The notes under the pieces were generated by a model. That model saw only the letters and a program-made list of their open reading frames with translations, did no database searches and was not told the origin of the DNA. A stretch of DNA of 64,000 bases from Rufibacter roseolus (GTDB taxonomy: Bacteria; Bacteroidota; Bacteroidia; Cytophagales; Hymenobacteraceae), in contig NZ_JAFMSU010000003.1 of the NCBI RefSeq assembly GCF_017916365.1, positions 372,001 to 436,000 of the forward strand, given 5' to 3'. The position numbers and the translations under genes are program-made. Below, piece after piece: positions 45,471-53,968 of this stretch. Numbering within the stretch: the stretch's first letter is position 1; each line of letters begins with the position of its first letter.

Positions 45471-46907
45471 ATGAAATACACGTCTTACGATCTGGTGGTA
45501 ATAGGCACTGGTTTCGCATCAACGTTTTTTTTGTATAAGTACCTGAGTAAAGCCCCGGCCAACGCCAAAGTTCTGGTTTTGGAAAAAGGGCACTTATTTC
45601 CGCATGCAGAGAGAGTGAAGGAAAGAAGGGGAGAAAAAACTGCTTATGCCAAGCTGAACCCAGACGCACAGGAGACTTATGAGAACCTCACTCCGGAGAA
45701 GCGGTGGATGTTTACGCAAGGCTTTGGGGGCAGTTCCAATTGCTGGTACGGCTGTACGCCGCGGTTCATGCCATCAGATTTCAAAATGAAGTCTCTGTAC
45801 GGCGTTGCCAATGACTGGCCTCTGCAGTACGACGACCTGGATCCCTATTATTCACAGGTGGAGGAATTGATGTCTATCTCGGGCCCCGAAATAACTCCGT
45901 TCCCTAAAACCTCCAAGTACCCGCTCCCACCCCATCTGTTTACTACGGTAGACAAGATTCTGCACAAAGAATACGGGCACCTGTATATCAATCAGCCTAC
46001 CGCCCGGGCCAGCGTGGCCGTAAACGGCCGCAATGCCTGCTGCGCCAGCACGGTCTGCCATGTTTGCCCGGTCAACGCGAAGTTTACTATTGAAAACTCA
46101 AAAATTGGCGTGTACGAAGACCCGAGGGTGGAAACCGTGTACGGCGCCCAGGTGTACAGCCTGGACCTGGAGCAGAACCAAGCCCGGAAAGCGAATTACT
46201 TCAAAGACGGGAAAGAGTACCATGTAGCCGCCGACATCTTCGCGCTGGGCACCAATGCTATCTTCAATTCCAACATTCTGCTGAATTCCGGGGACACAAA
46301 CGCCTTTACCGGCAAAGGTTTGGGAGAACAAGTGGCGCTGGAGGCATCGGTGTACCTGGACAACCTGGAGAATGTGGGCGGAAGCACCTGGGTGAACGCC
46401 AACGGCTACATGCTGTATGACGGCGACCACCGCAAGGATTCCGCGGCTTGTCTCATGGAGTCTAACAATGCTCCCTACATTCGGCTGGAGCGCGGAAAAT
46501 GGCGCCATCTCATCAACTTCCGGATGATCTTTGAGGACCTGCCTGAAGCCCGAAACTTTGTGGCCAAGTCCCAGGACCGCATGAAGCCGGCTATTACCCA
46601 CAAAGGACCTTCTGAGTACACGCTTAAAGGGGTGGAGCACATGAAAGCCAAGTTGCCCTCCATCCTGGCCTGCCTGCCCGTGGAGAAGATTGAGTACTCA
46701 CCGCTCATTGAATCCGAAGCCCACATTTTAGGTACCACCAGGATGAGCAAAACCGCTGCCGAGGGTGTCATTGACAAACACCTGATCCACCACCAATACC
46801 GCAACGTGTTTGTGTTGGGGAGCGGCAGTTTTACCACCTACACGCCGGCCAACCCAACGCTAACCTTGTCGGCCTTGTCCTTACATGCCGCCGATAAAAG
46901 CTTTTAA
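45471..46907 (+). CDS. GMC-family FAD oxidoreductase with cysteine cluster
   Basis: The 478-residue protein starts with an FAD-binding DLVVIGTGFASTFFLYKYL and has the GFGGSSNCW segment. It ends with the GMC C-terminal pattern HILGTTRMS, then FVLGSGSFTTYTPANPTLTLSAL. A cysteine group, C190-C191-x4-C196-x2-C199 (ACCASTVCHVCPVN), could bind a metal or form disulfides. It follows UbiA and precedes a small Tat-signal protein. It may oxidise a hydroxyl on the lipid-linked sugar, in place of the unrelated DprE1 oxidase of mycobacteria. This role is inferred. Confidence 0.85.
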   Translation: MKYTSYDLVVIGTGFASTFFLYKYLSKAPANAKVLVLEKGHLFPHAERVKERRGEKTAYAKLNPDAQETYENLTPEKRWMFTQGFGGSSNCWYGCTPRFMPSDFKMKSLYGVANDWPLQYDDLDPYYSQVEELMSISGPEITPFPKTSKYPLPPHLFTTVDKILHKEYGHLYINQPTARASVAVNGRNACCASTVCHVCPVNAKFTIENSKIGVYEDPRVETVYGAQVYSLDLEQNQARKANYFKDGKEYHVAADIFALGTNAIFNSNILLNSGDTNAFTGKGLGEQVALEASVYLDNLENVGGSTWVNANGYMLYDGDHRKDSAACLMESNNAPYIRLERGKWRHLINFRMIFEDLPEARNFVAKSQDRMKPAITHKGPSEYTLKGVEHMKAKLPSILACLPVEKIEYSPLIESEAHILGTTRMSKTAAEGVIDKHLIHHQYRNVFVLGSGSFTTYTPANPTLTLSALSLHAADKSF

Positions 46908-46964
46908 CCTCAATACCCCTGAAAGACTAATAAGCAAGGCGCAAAGAGCATAACACTTACCGAT

Positions 46965-47393
46965 ATGAACAGACGAAACTTTCTAAGAATAACCGGTCTG
47001 GCCGGGGCAGCTCTGGTGGCTTTACCAAGCCTGGGCTTTATGTCTACTTCTATCAAAGACGCGGCAGTTGGCATCATCACCAAAGAACTGAGCTACCTTA
47101 AACTGGATAAGAAAGGCGTGGAGCAGTTCGTGGACGATTACTTTAAGGGCCATTATATCCAAAGTAGCCTCAAAACGCAGATCAACCTGAAGTCTTGCTA
47201 TTACCTGGGGGTTGACGCCAATGAGTCTAGGCTGCTGTCAAAGCTGGTGCATAATTATATCGTCTCCACAGATTTTTTCATAAACAAAATGGATGAGAGC
47301 AAAACCGTGAAATACATTGGCGTGAATAAATCCTACAAAATGCCGTGCTCCAACCCATTTTCTTCTTTCTACTACCCTCCGGCAACTGTGTAG
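46965..47393 (+). CDS. small twin-arginine signal protein, possible oxidoreductase subunit
   Basis: The 142-residue protein has a Tat-type signal (RRNFLRITGLAGAALVALPSLGF, with R3-R4). A short helical domain follows, containing one conserved-looking CYYLG block. Small Tat proteins of similar size are known as accessory subunits of GMC dehydrogenases (gluconate dehydrogenase subunit 3-like). Placement 57 bases after the GMC gene fits that idea, but sequence similarity could not be confirmed by eye. If correct, it would carry the flavoprotein to the periplasm. Confidence 0.7.
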   Translation: MNRRNFLRITGLAGAALVALPSLGFMSTSIKDAAVGIITKELSYLKLDKKGVEQFVDDYFKGHYIQSSLKTQINLKSCYYLGVDANESRLLSKLVHNYIVSTDFFINKMDESKTVKYIGVNKSYKMPCSNPFSSFYYPPATV

Positions 47394-47584
47394 CGGACGC
47401 AAAGATTGCGGGCTGCATAAAGGGCTTGTCACCAAGGCACAAAGGATACACCAAAGGTAAGGAATGCTTTACTCAAATGCCTCCTGTGAGAAACTGATGA
47501 TAGCTGCTGATGGCAGTACTGCAAAAAAGGGCAATTTAAAACTTATCATATAGAAGAAATTATACACTCATAATCAATGCACAT

Positions 47585-49078
47585 ATGAGCATTCCCTCGC
47601 TTTCCTTTAGACAAGCCTTTACTGCAAGAGACATCAACTATTACAGTTTCTTAAATGAGTATACCTCACCAGAGAAGTATAAAGCCTCTCTTCTGAAATA
47701 CAAGATCTTCTGCTGCGTGTGGCCCATTGCCTCTATCTTCCACATGGCAAACTACAACGGGTTCACCCTCAACCTTACCTTCTTTCTGCTTACCAGCGCG
47801 GCCATCGCGCTCATGTCCAAGCCTTCTTCTATTCCCCGGTTGCTCATTTTCATTTCCATGCAGATGTTCCAGGCATGCCTGGATCTACCGGGCATTAGTA
47901 ACCACTGGATTCTGACGGCCTTTGTCAACATCACCATCCTGCATTCTTTCATCTACCTGATCATCAAAAGGAAAAGCTTTTACATTGACAAAGTAGAGTT
48001 CCTCAACACCTTTGCGCCACTGGTGAAGATTGAGTTGATTGTGCTCTATTTCTATGCCGTTTTCCATAAACTGAACGCCGGCTTTTTTGATTTGGACTCC
48101 AGCTGCGCCGTTAGGTTCATATTGGCCCAGAACAACTACTACAATATTCTGCCCTCAGACAAAGCCCTGTTAGCGCTCAACATCTACGCGACGCTGTTCT
48201 TTGAAGCCATAATCCCAATTCTGATCTGTTTCCGGAGAACCCGCTATTGGGGTATTTTGGTAGGACTGGTCTTCCACTTCATAATTGCCTACAACCCCAT
48301 CAACGGTTTCTATGACTTCTCCTCGGCGGTGTTTGCGCTTTACTTCCTGTTTACCAGCACCGCTTTCAGTGAGAAGATAAACACTCTGTACAATAACTTC
48401 ATCAAGCGGAAAACGGTCCTGAAAAAGCATCTGCTTGAATTCAATATCATCAACTTTGTGCTGTTCACAGTATCCATCGTGTTCTTCCTGTTCCTGATCT
48501 ACTACTACAACAAAGTGTTCCAGGACTATTTCCGGCACATAGTCTGGACCGCTTATGGCATTGGGTTTATCACGGTTTTTATCATGTCAATGAACGTGAA
48601 GGACAAAACCAATGAACCAAAAGCTTTTTCAGTGGCGCATTACACGCTTCTCTTCTTCCCGGTTTTGGTTTTCCTCAACGGTCTCTGCCCCTACTTGGGA
48701 CTCAAAACTGAGTCTTCCTACGCCATGTTCTCCAACTTAAGAACCGAGGCCGGCATCTCTAACCACTACATTATTCCGGTAAGTGCCCAGATCTTTGACT
48801 ATCAGAAAGACGTGGTGGAGATTGTGTCTACCTCTGAATATCACTTGCAAAACGTGGCCAAGGCAGATAAACTCATGACTTTCTTCCAGTTCAAGAGGTT
48901 TGTAAGAACAGAAAGGCCGGAGTTTGTCACCTACAAGCGCAACGGGGTTCTGAAAACGTTTGTCCTGAGTAAGGCCACTGCCAGTGATGAGTTGTTCCAG
49001 AAAGACAACTACCTCCTGGAGAAACTGATGATGTACCGATACTGGAACAAAAGCGGCATGCAGGAGTGCGCCCACTAA
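47585..49078 (+). CDS. polytopic membrane protein, HTTM-like
   Basis: The 497-residue protein has about nine to ten hydrophobic helices and a soluble C-terminal part (about residues 370-497). The segment VLYFYAVFHKLNAGFFDLDSSCAVRF resembles the HTTM/vitamin K-dependent carboxylase-like pattern F-x-A-x-x-K-L-N-x-x-F. No active-site assignment is possible. An alternative reading is a polymerase- or acyltransferase-like enzyme of the polysaccharide pathway, but no Wzy hallmark is seen. It is downstream of the GMC/Tat pair. Confidence 0.65.
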   Translation: MSIPSLSFRQAFTARDINYYSFLNEYTSPEKYKASLLKYKIFCCVWPIASIFHMANYNGFTLNLTFFLLTSAAIALMSKPSSIPRLLIFISMQMFQACLDLPGISNHWILTAFVNITILHSFIYLIIKRKSFYIDKVEFLNTFAPLVKIELIVLYFYAVFHKLNAGFFDLDSSCAVRFILAQNNYYNILPSDKALLALNIYATLFFEAIIPILICFRRTRYWGILVGLVFHFIIAYNPINGFYDFSSAVFALYFLFTSTAFSEKINTLYNNFIKRKTVLKKHLLEFNIINFVLFTVSIVFFLFLIYYYNKVFQDYFRHIVWTAYGIGFITVFIMSMNVKDKTNEPKAFSVAHYTLLFFPVLVFLNGLCPYLGLKTESSYAMFSNLRTEAGISNHYIIPVSAQIFDYQKDVVEIVSTSEYHLQNVAKADKLMTFFQFKRFVRTERPEFVTYKRNGVLKTFVLSKATASDELFQKDNYLLEKLMMYRYWNKSGMQECAH

Positions 49079-49171
49079 GGAAATCAATTTGCCTAACTCA
49101 CAACCAGGATTGCCTCCCTTTAGGGTTTGTGTCCGAAAGAAGGAAATCCTTTTTGGAAACCCCGATTAAAA

Positions 49172-49208
49172 GCGTTATTGGCTTGTTTTTCAAAAATCAC
49201 CCTTAAAC
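49172..49208. repeat. dispersed palindromic element
   Basis: The copy reads GTTATTGGCTTGTTTTTCAAAAATCACCCTTAAAC in outline and ends 24 bases before the next start codon. Confidence 0.6.
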
Positions 49209-49232
49209 TGTAAAGTATACATCCAGCTTTCA

Positions 49233-50060
49233 ATGGAACATACATCCAGCGTAAACCCCTCAAAGGTCTTTGCCATTCTTCTTAAGCTTTTCTTGCTGGT
49301 GATCACTTTAAGTATGGTAGCCGTATCCCTTGACCATTACTTCAAGAACATCGCCAGCAACAACTCCATTGCGTCTAGCTACACTTTCAGGACCTACGTG
49401 GTGGGCATGTTTGACGCCAACGGAGAAAAGAACATCCCAACTTACTTTTCATTCCTGAACCTGGCCATCAGCGCGGGTTTGTTGTTTGTCATCGGTAAAG
49501 AAATAAGAGCGTCAGAGAAGCCAAGGTTTTACAAAAGATGGTATCTCTTGGGTTTTCTGTTCATGTTCCTGGCTCTGGATGAATTGCTGATGCTGCATGA
49601 AGTCATGGGATTGCCTTTTATAGCCTTGATCAAGTATCTTAACCAGGGGAATGACATTGCCTTGGTGAGGTTCACGGGCTTCATCCCGTACTTTCTGGTC
49701 TTGATCATTTCCTCCTTTTACTTTTTGCCCTGGTTTCTAGCCTTACCCGGCAAAACCATGATCGGCTTCATCATATCTGGGTCACTGCTGGTTTTTGGCG
49801 CCCTAGGTGTTGAAATGATTGGAGAGCTTATCATTGGCGCTTATGGCAAATACAGCCTTCCCTACAAGATAGCCACCAACCTGGAAGAATCTTTTGAGAT
49901 GCTGGGCATCATCTACTTCATCAAATCACTTTTGGAGTACTTAAAAACAATCCAGGACTCCATTACCGTCACCTTTGATTTCAGGGAAAACAAAAAAAAG
50001 GCTCTGAAAGCTAAAGTAGCGCCCCCAGTTGTAAAGGAAAGGAGTACACATCTGATCTAA
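49233..50060 (+). CDS. unrecognised six-helix membrane protein, paralogue of 50828-51673
   Basis: The 275-residue protein has about six hydrophobic helices. It shares ordered blocks with the - strand gene at 50828: SSYTFRTYVVGMF, NIPTYFSFLNL, LALDELLMLHE, FYFL, LPGKT, GVEMIGELI and TNLEESFEMLGIIYFI. Charged residues inside or at the ends of helices (D-E, H-E, E-M, E-E) recur at matched places and may form a metal or catalytic site. I do not recognise the family. It ends the + strand cluster. Confidence 0.7.
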   Translation: MEHTSSVNPSKVFAILLKLFLLVITLSMVAVSLDHYFKNIASNNSIASSYTFRTYVVGMFDANGEKNIPTYFSFLNLAISAGLLFVIGKEIRASEKPRFYKRWYLLGFLFMFLALDELLMLHEVMGLPFIALIKYLNQGNDIALVRFTGFIPYFLVLIISSFYFLPWFLALPGKTMIGFIISGSLLVFGALGVEMIGELIIGAYGKYSLPYKIATNLEESFEMLGIIYFIKSLLEYLKTIQDSITVTFDFRENKKKALKAKVAPPVVKERSTHLI

Positions 50061-50079
50061 TCAGGAAACTGACCTACTT

Positions 50080-50130
50080 AAACAATGAAGCCTTTCCCAA
50101 AGTTTGTTTCCGGGAAAGGCTTTATTGTTT
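50080..50130. terminator. bidirectional-type terminator between converging clusters
   Basis: A 19-bp stem with one G-T pair (50080-50098 with 50112-50130) has A- and T-rich outer ends. It sits 20 bases after the last + strand gene of the polysaccharide locus. Confidence 0.75.
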
Positions 50131-50350
50131 GAGTAGGATGACTTGCGTTCTATTGATGGGCTACATTGTAGCAACGGCAAGTTGCTGAAGCCTTTCACCT
50201 TCTTCAGGCTGGATATATGGAAAACGGGTTGGAAACGATAGTAGCAGTTTCCTTCGCAAATTATTGGAAATGCTGGAAAGGATCTTTCCGATTAAGAGGT
50301 GGTTTCTTCTTTTGTTGTTCACCGTTACACCAAGGTTATTTATTCTGGCC

Positions 50351-50761
50351 TCAGCCTTTGAACACGAATACTTTTTTGGTGATAAAATTAAAAGCGGCTA
50401 CCAAAAGAATGGCCAGGAATTTACCTGATTTAGGTTCCAGCGCCATCTTCTCCACAAACAGCCACAACAGGCCCTGGTTGATGAGCAAACCCGCAAGGGA
50501 GAAGAACATAAAAGCCAGAAACTCAACCCTGGAAGAATACTTGCCTGCCTTGAATACCCAAACCTTGGAGATAAAGTAGTTCAGAAGGATCGCCAGAATG
50601 GTTGAACTGAAATTGGCTACCATGTAATTGACATGGTAGAAGTCAAAGAGCACCACAAAAACCAGCATGTCAAATACAACACACAGGCCACCCACCAGGA
50701 CAAACTTAATCATCTGGGCCAGCTTCTCCTGCTTGTCTATTCGCTGTATAAATGAAATCAT
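50351..50761 (-). CDS. GtrA-family membrane protein
   Basis: The 136-residue protein has four helices and the GtrA pattern: MIKFVLVGGLCVVFDMLVFVVL at the start, then LLNYFISKVWVF and FNFITKKVFVFKG at the end. GtrA proteins are thought to flip polyprenyl-phosphate-linked sugars such as undecaprenyl-phosphate-glucose or decaprenyl-phosphoryl-arabinose. It lies as the last gene of the - strand cluster, near UbiA and GT39-like enzymes that could make or use such a donor. Confidence 0.9.
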   Translation of the reverse strand: MISFIQRIDKQEKLAQMIKFVLVGGLCVVFDMLVFVVLFDFYHVNYMVANFSSTILAILLNYFISKVWVFKAGKYSSRVEFLAFMFFSLAGLLINQGLLWLFVEKMALEPKSGKFLAILLVAAFNFITKKVFVFKG

Positions 50762-50827
50762 GTGCGGTCCGTTTATTCCTGGTAATGAAAATAACTTGGT
50801 TATGGTTTTGGAGGGAATTTCCAGCGA

Positions 50828-51673
50828 TTAATAAGTTAATATTGATTTCTGTTGATCCTTCACCTTTTCCATAGGAACTGCGTTGGTAGGTTCAGTTGGT
50901 GTGGTTTTATCAATAATGACATCCAGCACCACCCTATTCAATTCCTTCTGGTCTTCAAGGTACTTGATAAGCGAGTAGATGAAGAATATAACGCCTATCA
51001 TCTCAAAAGACTCTTCCAGGGTAGTAATCAGTTTATAGATGGATAAGAGGTTATTGCTCACAATCAGGCCACTTACCATTTCCATTCCAACGGCGCCGGC
51101 CAGGAATAAAAGACCAGATAAGATAAACCGGTACAGGGTTTTTCCAGGCAGTGACAAGATAAACCGCAAGAAGTAAAAACCAACGAAGGCTAGCACCATC
51201 GCATAAGGCACAAACCAGGCAAAATGGAGCAGACCAATGTTTTCCTGCTGAAACAGATGTTGCAGCATGGTCCGCATGGGCTTAGCCGTGATTTCATGCA
51301 GGGCGAACAACTCATCTGTAGCCAGCCAGACAAATACCCAACCCATCCAATACCACTTTCTATGGAACAGTGGTGTGCTGCTTTTTTTCACAAAATTGGA
51401 GATCAGGAAAAGAAGCCCGGCGCAAAACAGCAGGTTCAGGGTTGAAAAGTAGGTGGGAATGTTCCGCTCCCCGTCAAAATAAAACATGCCGGTTACGTAG
51501 TACTGGAAAGTGTACCTTGAGGAAAGGTTTGAGCTGGTATAGTTATCCAGATAAAACTCCAGGGAAATGACCAGCAGGTTAACCACAAAAAGCAACAGGA
51601 ATACCTTCAGTAAGAACTTAAACACTACGCCAGATTTCAAGTGATAAAAGTATTCCATATCAGGGAGGTCCAT
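50828..51673 (-). CDS. unrecognised six-helix membrane protein, paralogue of 49233-50060
   Basis: The 281-residue protein matches its + strand paralogue in block order: SSRYTFQYYVTGMF, NIPTYFSTLNL, LATDELFALHE, FYFL, LPGKT, GMEMVSGLI and TTLEESFEMIGVIFFIYSL. About six helices are predicted. It is next to GtrA. The presence of two copies in opposite orientation across the cluster junction suggests duplication. Function is unknown; the conserved acidic and histidine residues hint at an enzyme. Confidence 0.7.
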   Translation of the reverse strand: MDLPDMEYFYHLKSGVVFKFLLKVFLLLFVVNLLVISLEFYLDNYTSSNLSSRYTFQYYVTGMFYFDGERNIPTYFSTLNLLFCAGLLFLISNFVKKSSTPLFHRKWYWMGWVFVWLATDELFALHEITAKPMRTMLQHLFQQENIGLLHFAWFVPYAMVLAFVGFYFLRFILSLPGKTLYRFILSGLLFLAGAVGMEMVSGLIVSNNLLSIYKLITTLEESFEMIGVIFFIYSLIKYLEDQKELNRVVLDVIIDKTTPTEPTNAVPMEKVKDQQKSILTY

Positions 51674-51740
51674 TAAAAGGTTAAACTTCTTTCTACATTA
51701 AAGCCAGGCGCATTGGCCTGCAAGGGTTAACGCTCTTTGG

Positions 51741-52739
51741 TTAAGAGGCCACTTTTGAAAATCTGTACTTGATTATCTTCACAAAGTCATCATTCAGGGG
51801 CATCCCCTTTAAGGCTTTGAAAGCGTATTTAAAGCCGTTTTTATAATCTTTTTCCCGCAGATAATTTTTGGTATTTGTCATCATCTGCTCATGGTAGATA
51901 AGCTTATCCAGTTTTTGCGTGATTCTTCTAACCGCTATCAGTTTCCGGTTTTTGTTTAGTTTCTTAAAACCAAGCGTAAAAAGCTCATTCAACCTGGGGT
52001 CTACCCTATCTTTGTAGTGCCAATAATGATTAATTACATCGCCTGAGGGCAATATCTTGGAAGTCGCGTTCAGGACTGCCGTAAAAGCCAATTGTTCGCT
52101 AATACGCCACTTGGTATTTAGGAAGAACTCATCTGACAGCGCAAATACATCGGGGATATACTTTTTCATGGAGTTAGGCAGCCCTATGACGCCTGCGTTC
52201 CAGACGTGTTGCAGACGGTTGAACTGCTCCTGCTTCCCGCCCACGGAAAAGGACTTACTTTCAATCAACCGTAAAAAAGAGCGGGGAAACTCCTGGGCAT
52301 CCAGGGTGGCGGTGTTCAACCACTTGTAGACCTCCACCATCTCCTCATAGGTTTGCTCGCGCAGGTGCATGAAGCATTGCCCGGGCACCAAGGCACTAAA
52401 AAGTTTCTGCGGATTGGCGATGAAGAAGGTGTCTGTGTCAATATACAGAACATCCTCATTGGGGAATTGCTGTAAGGCCTTGTCAATCACCGAGATTTTA
52501 AAACGGTAAATAAGCCCGGACTTCTTTGTGCTCTCCTCAATCTCCGATATAGGAACCAGAACATAGGTTATATTGAAATCAACCAGATAGGGCTTAAAGT
52601 AGTCAGGATTATCGGTGTAGATGATGATCCGCACATCTCCTTTACTGTTCTCATACCAGCTCCAAAAACTTAAAACAGCAAAAAGCGTCCTTTTGAATTC
52701 AATTTCTTTACCATAACACAGCAAGACAACGTTCTTCAT
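51741..52739 (-). CDS. GT-A glycosyltransferase (GT8-like nucleotide-diphospho-sugar transferase)
   Basis: The 332-residue protein begins NVVLLCYGKEIEFKRTLFAVLSFW and has the metal-binding VLYIDTDTFFI (DxD), followed by WNAGVIGLPNS. These match GT-A enzymes of the GT8 type. The C-terminal basic helical region probably binds the membrane. Donor and acceptor are unknown. Confidence 0.78.
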   Translation of the reverse strand: MKNVVLLCYGKEIEFKRTLFAVLSFWSWYENSKGDVRIIIYTDNPDYFKPYLVDFNITYVLVPISEIEESTKKSGLIYRFKISVIDKALQQFPNEDVLYIDTDTFFIANPQKLFSALVPGQCFMHLREQTYEEMVEVYKWLNTATLDAQEFPRSFLRLIESKSFSVGGKQEQFNRLQHVWNAGVIGLPNSMKKYIPDVFALSDEFFLNTKWRISEQLAFTAVLNATSKILPSGDVINHYWHYKDRVDPRLNELFTLGFKKLNKNRKLIAVRRITQKLDKLIYHEQMMTNTKNYLREKDYKNGFKYAFKALKGMPLNDDFVKIIKYRFSKVAS

Positions 52740-52842
52740 ATTCTTTCTTTTACAGTTTTAAACAATTTAAAAGCGCAGAAAAGCAAACTACAATGTGGCT
52801 ACTTAATTAACTCTTATCAATTTCGACTGATTGCTCTCCATA

Positions 52843-52880
52843 TTTTTTCCTGCCTGATTTTTAGAAAACCCAGCAAATTC
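52843..52880. repeat. dispersed palindromic element
   Basis: The copy reads TTTTCCTGCCTG, TTTTTAGAAAAC, CAGCAAATT. It is located between two - strand glycosyltransferase genes, just after the stop of the GT4 gene. Confidence 0.55.
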
Positions 52881-52897
52881 AAATACAGGTAAATATT

Positions 52898-53968
52898 TTA
52901 AGCTAAAAGAGATTCATAAAAAGCGATGGTCTCCCGAGAAACTGATTCGGGGTCCAGGCGAGAAATATCCGGGCCATTTTCAGCAGAAATCACTGATTCC
53001 TGCCTGATTTCTGCCATCCCCTTTTCCAAAACTTCCGCTGAAATATGGCCCTGGTAGGTTTTTATCCATTGGGGACCCACTAAATTTCTCAGTTCTTTTA
53101 AAGCCCACAAATCTGGGGCCAAGGTTGGTTTCCCGAAACTTAAATTAAGCAAAGCAGAACCAGAATTAAAGATTTTATTGTAGGGTGTCACCACCACATC
53201 AGCACAGTTAAAATACAGCTGCAGGTCTTCGTCTTTCACAAAGGAATTCACAAACTTTATATCCGCTGCATTCTCTAAATGCTTCTGTAATTCATCCCTG
53301 ATATCTTCATGCACATTACCTGCAATGAGCAGCAAAGCATTGGGGTGATTCAAAGCCTTATAAGCCTCCACCAGCCCGGTTACATTTTTATAAGCCCTTA
53401 TTTGCCCTAGAAACAGGAATACGAACTTGTCCATGGGCACCCCTAATTTCTCGCGGGCCAGGGCTTTCCCTATTTCATTCTTGTAATAGTTTCTATAGTG
53501 AGGATGGTAAATATGCGCGGTTTTCTTATGGCGGTTTCCGGCTGTTTTCTGCTTTATAAGCTCTAAACCCGATTGGTTAAGGCTAATAAAACCATCCACT
53601 TTCTTGTACATGAAATCATTCAGCTTTTTTTGCAAAGCCGGGAATTTGCCTTCATGATCCTCCAGATTATGGACGGTCCAAACTATTTTCTTATTAAAAA
53701 GCTTAATTAAATTAATAAAAGCAAAGAAAATATTCAGCCTGAGGTTAGCCCTAGCTTCACTCTCCCCAAAGATCACATTAGAAGGCCAATGAATATGGAA
53801 GATCTTGTAATTGTTTGACAAGGCATATTTGATACTGCTTCTTACCGCAAAATCAAATTCATAGATAGGATAACCTTGTTTTTCCATATTGCTATACAGA
53901 ATATAGTTGTATGGATTCCCAGCTTTAGTTGACCATGCAGGGCAGGCAAGTATCCCAAACCTTTTCAT
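52898..53968 (-). CDS. GT4-like glycosyltransferase (GT-B fold)
   Basis: The 356-residue protein has GT-B features: IVWTVHNLEDHEG in the N-domain, FVFLFLGQIRAYKNVTGLVEAY at the domain hinge and VVVTPYNKIFNSGSALLNLSFGKPTLAP. The last segment stands in for the E-x7-E donor site. Similar proteins are beta-1,4-mannosyl- or glucuronosyl-type transferases of exopolysaccharide pathways. Its start overlaps the flippase stop by one base, so the genes are coupled. Confidence 0.85.
   Translation of the reverse strand: MKRFGILACPAWSTKAGNPYNYILYSNMEKQGYPIYEFDFAVRSSIKYALSNNYKIFHIHWPSNVIFGESEARANLRLNIFFAFINLIKLFNKKIVWTVHNLEDHEGKFPALQKKLNDFMYKKVDGFISLNQSGLELIKQKTAGNRHKKTAHIYHPHYRNYYKNEIGKALAREKLGVPMDKFVFLFLGQIRAYKNVTGLVEAYKALNHPNALLLIAGNVHEDIRDELQKHLENAADIKFVNSFVKDEDLQLYFNCADVVVTPYNKIFNSGSALLNLSFGKPTLAPDLWALKELRNLVGPQWIKTYQGHISAEVLEKGMAEIRQESVISAENGPDISRLDPESVSRETIAFYESLLA

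Noticed and set aside
50217..50579. 120-codon + strand ORF opposite GtrA
   Set aside because: GtrA on the other strand has the full family pattern; the + frame has none.
3485..52880. Uniform orientation of the dispersed element as a strand-biased signal
   Set aside because: All copies first seemed to point the same way, but the element is symmetric at both ends, so orientation cannot be assigned reliably.
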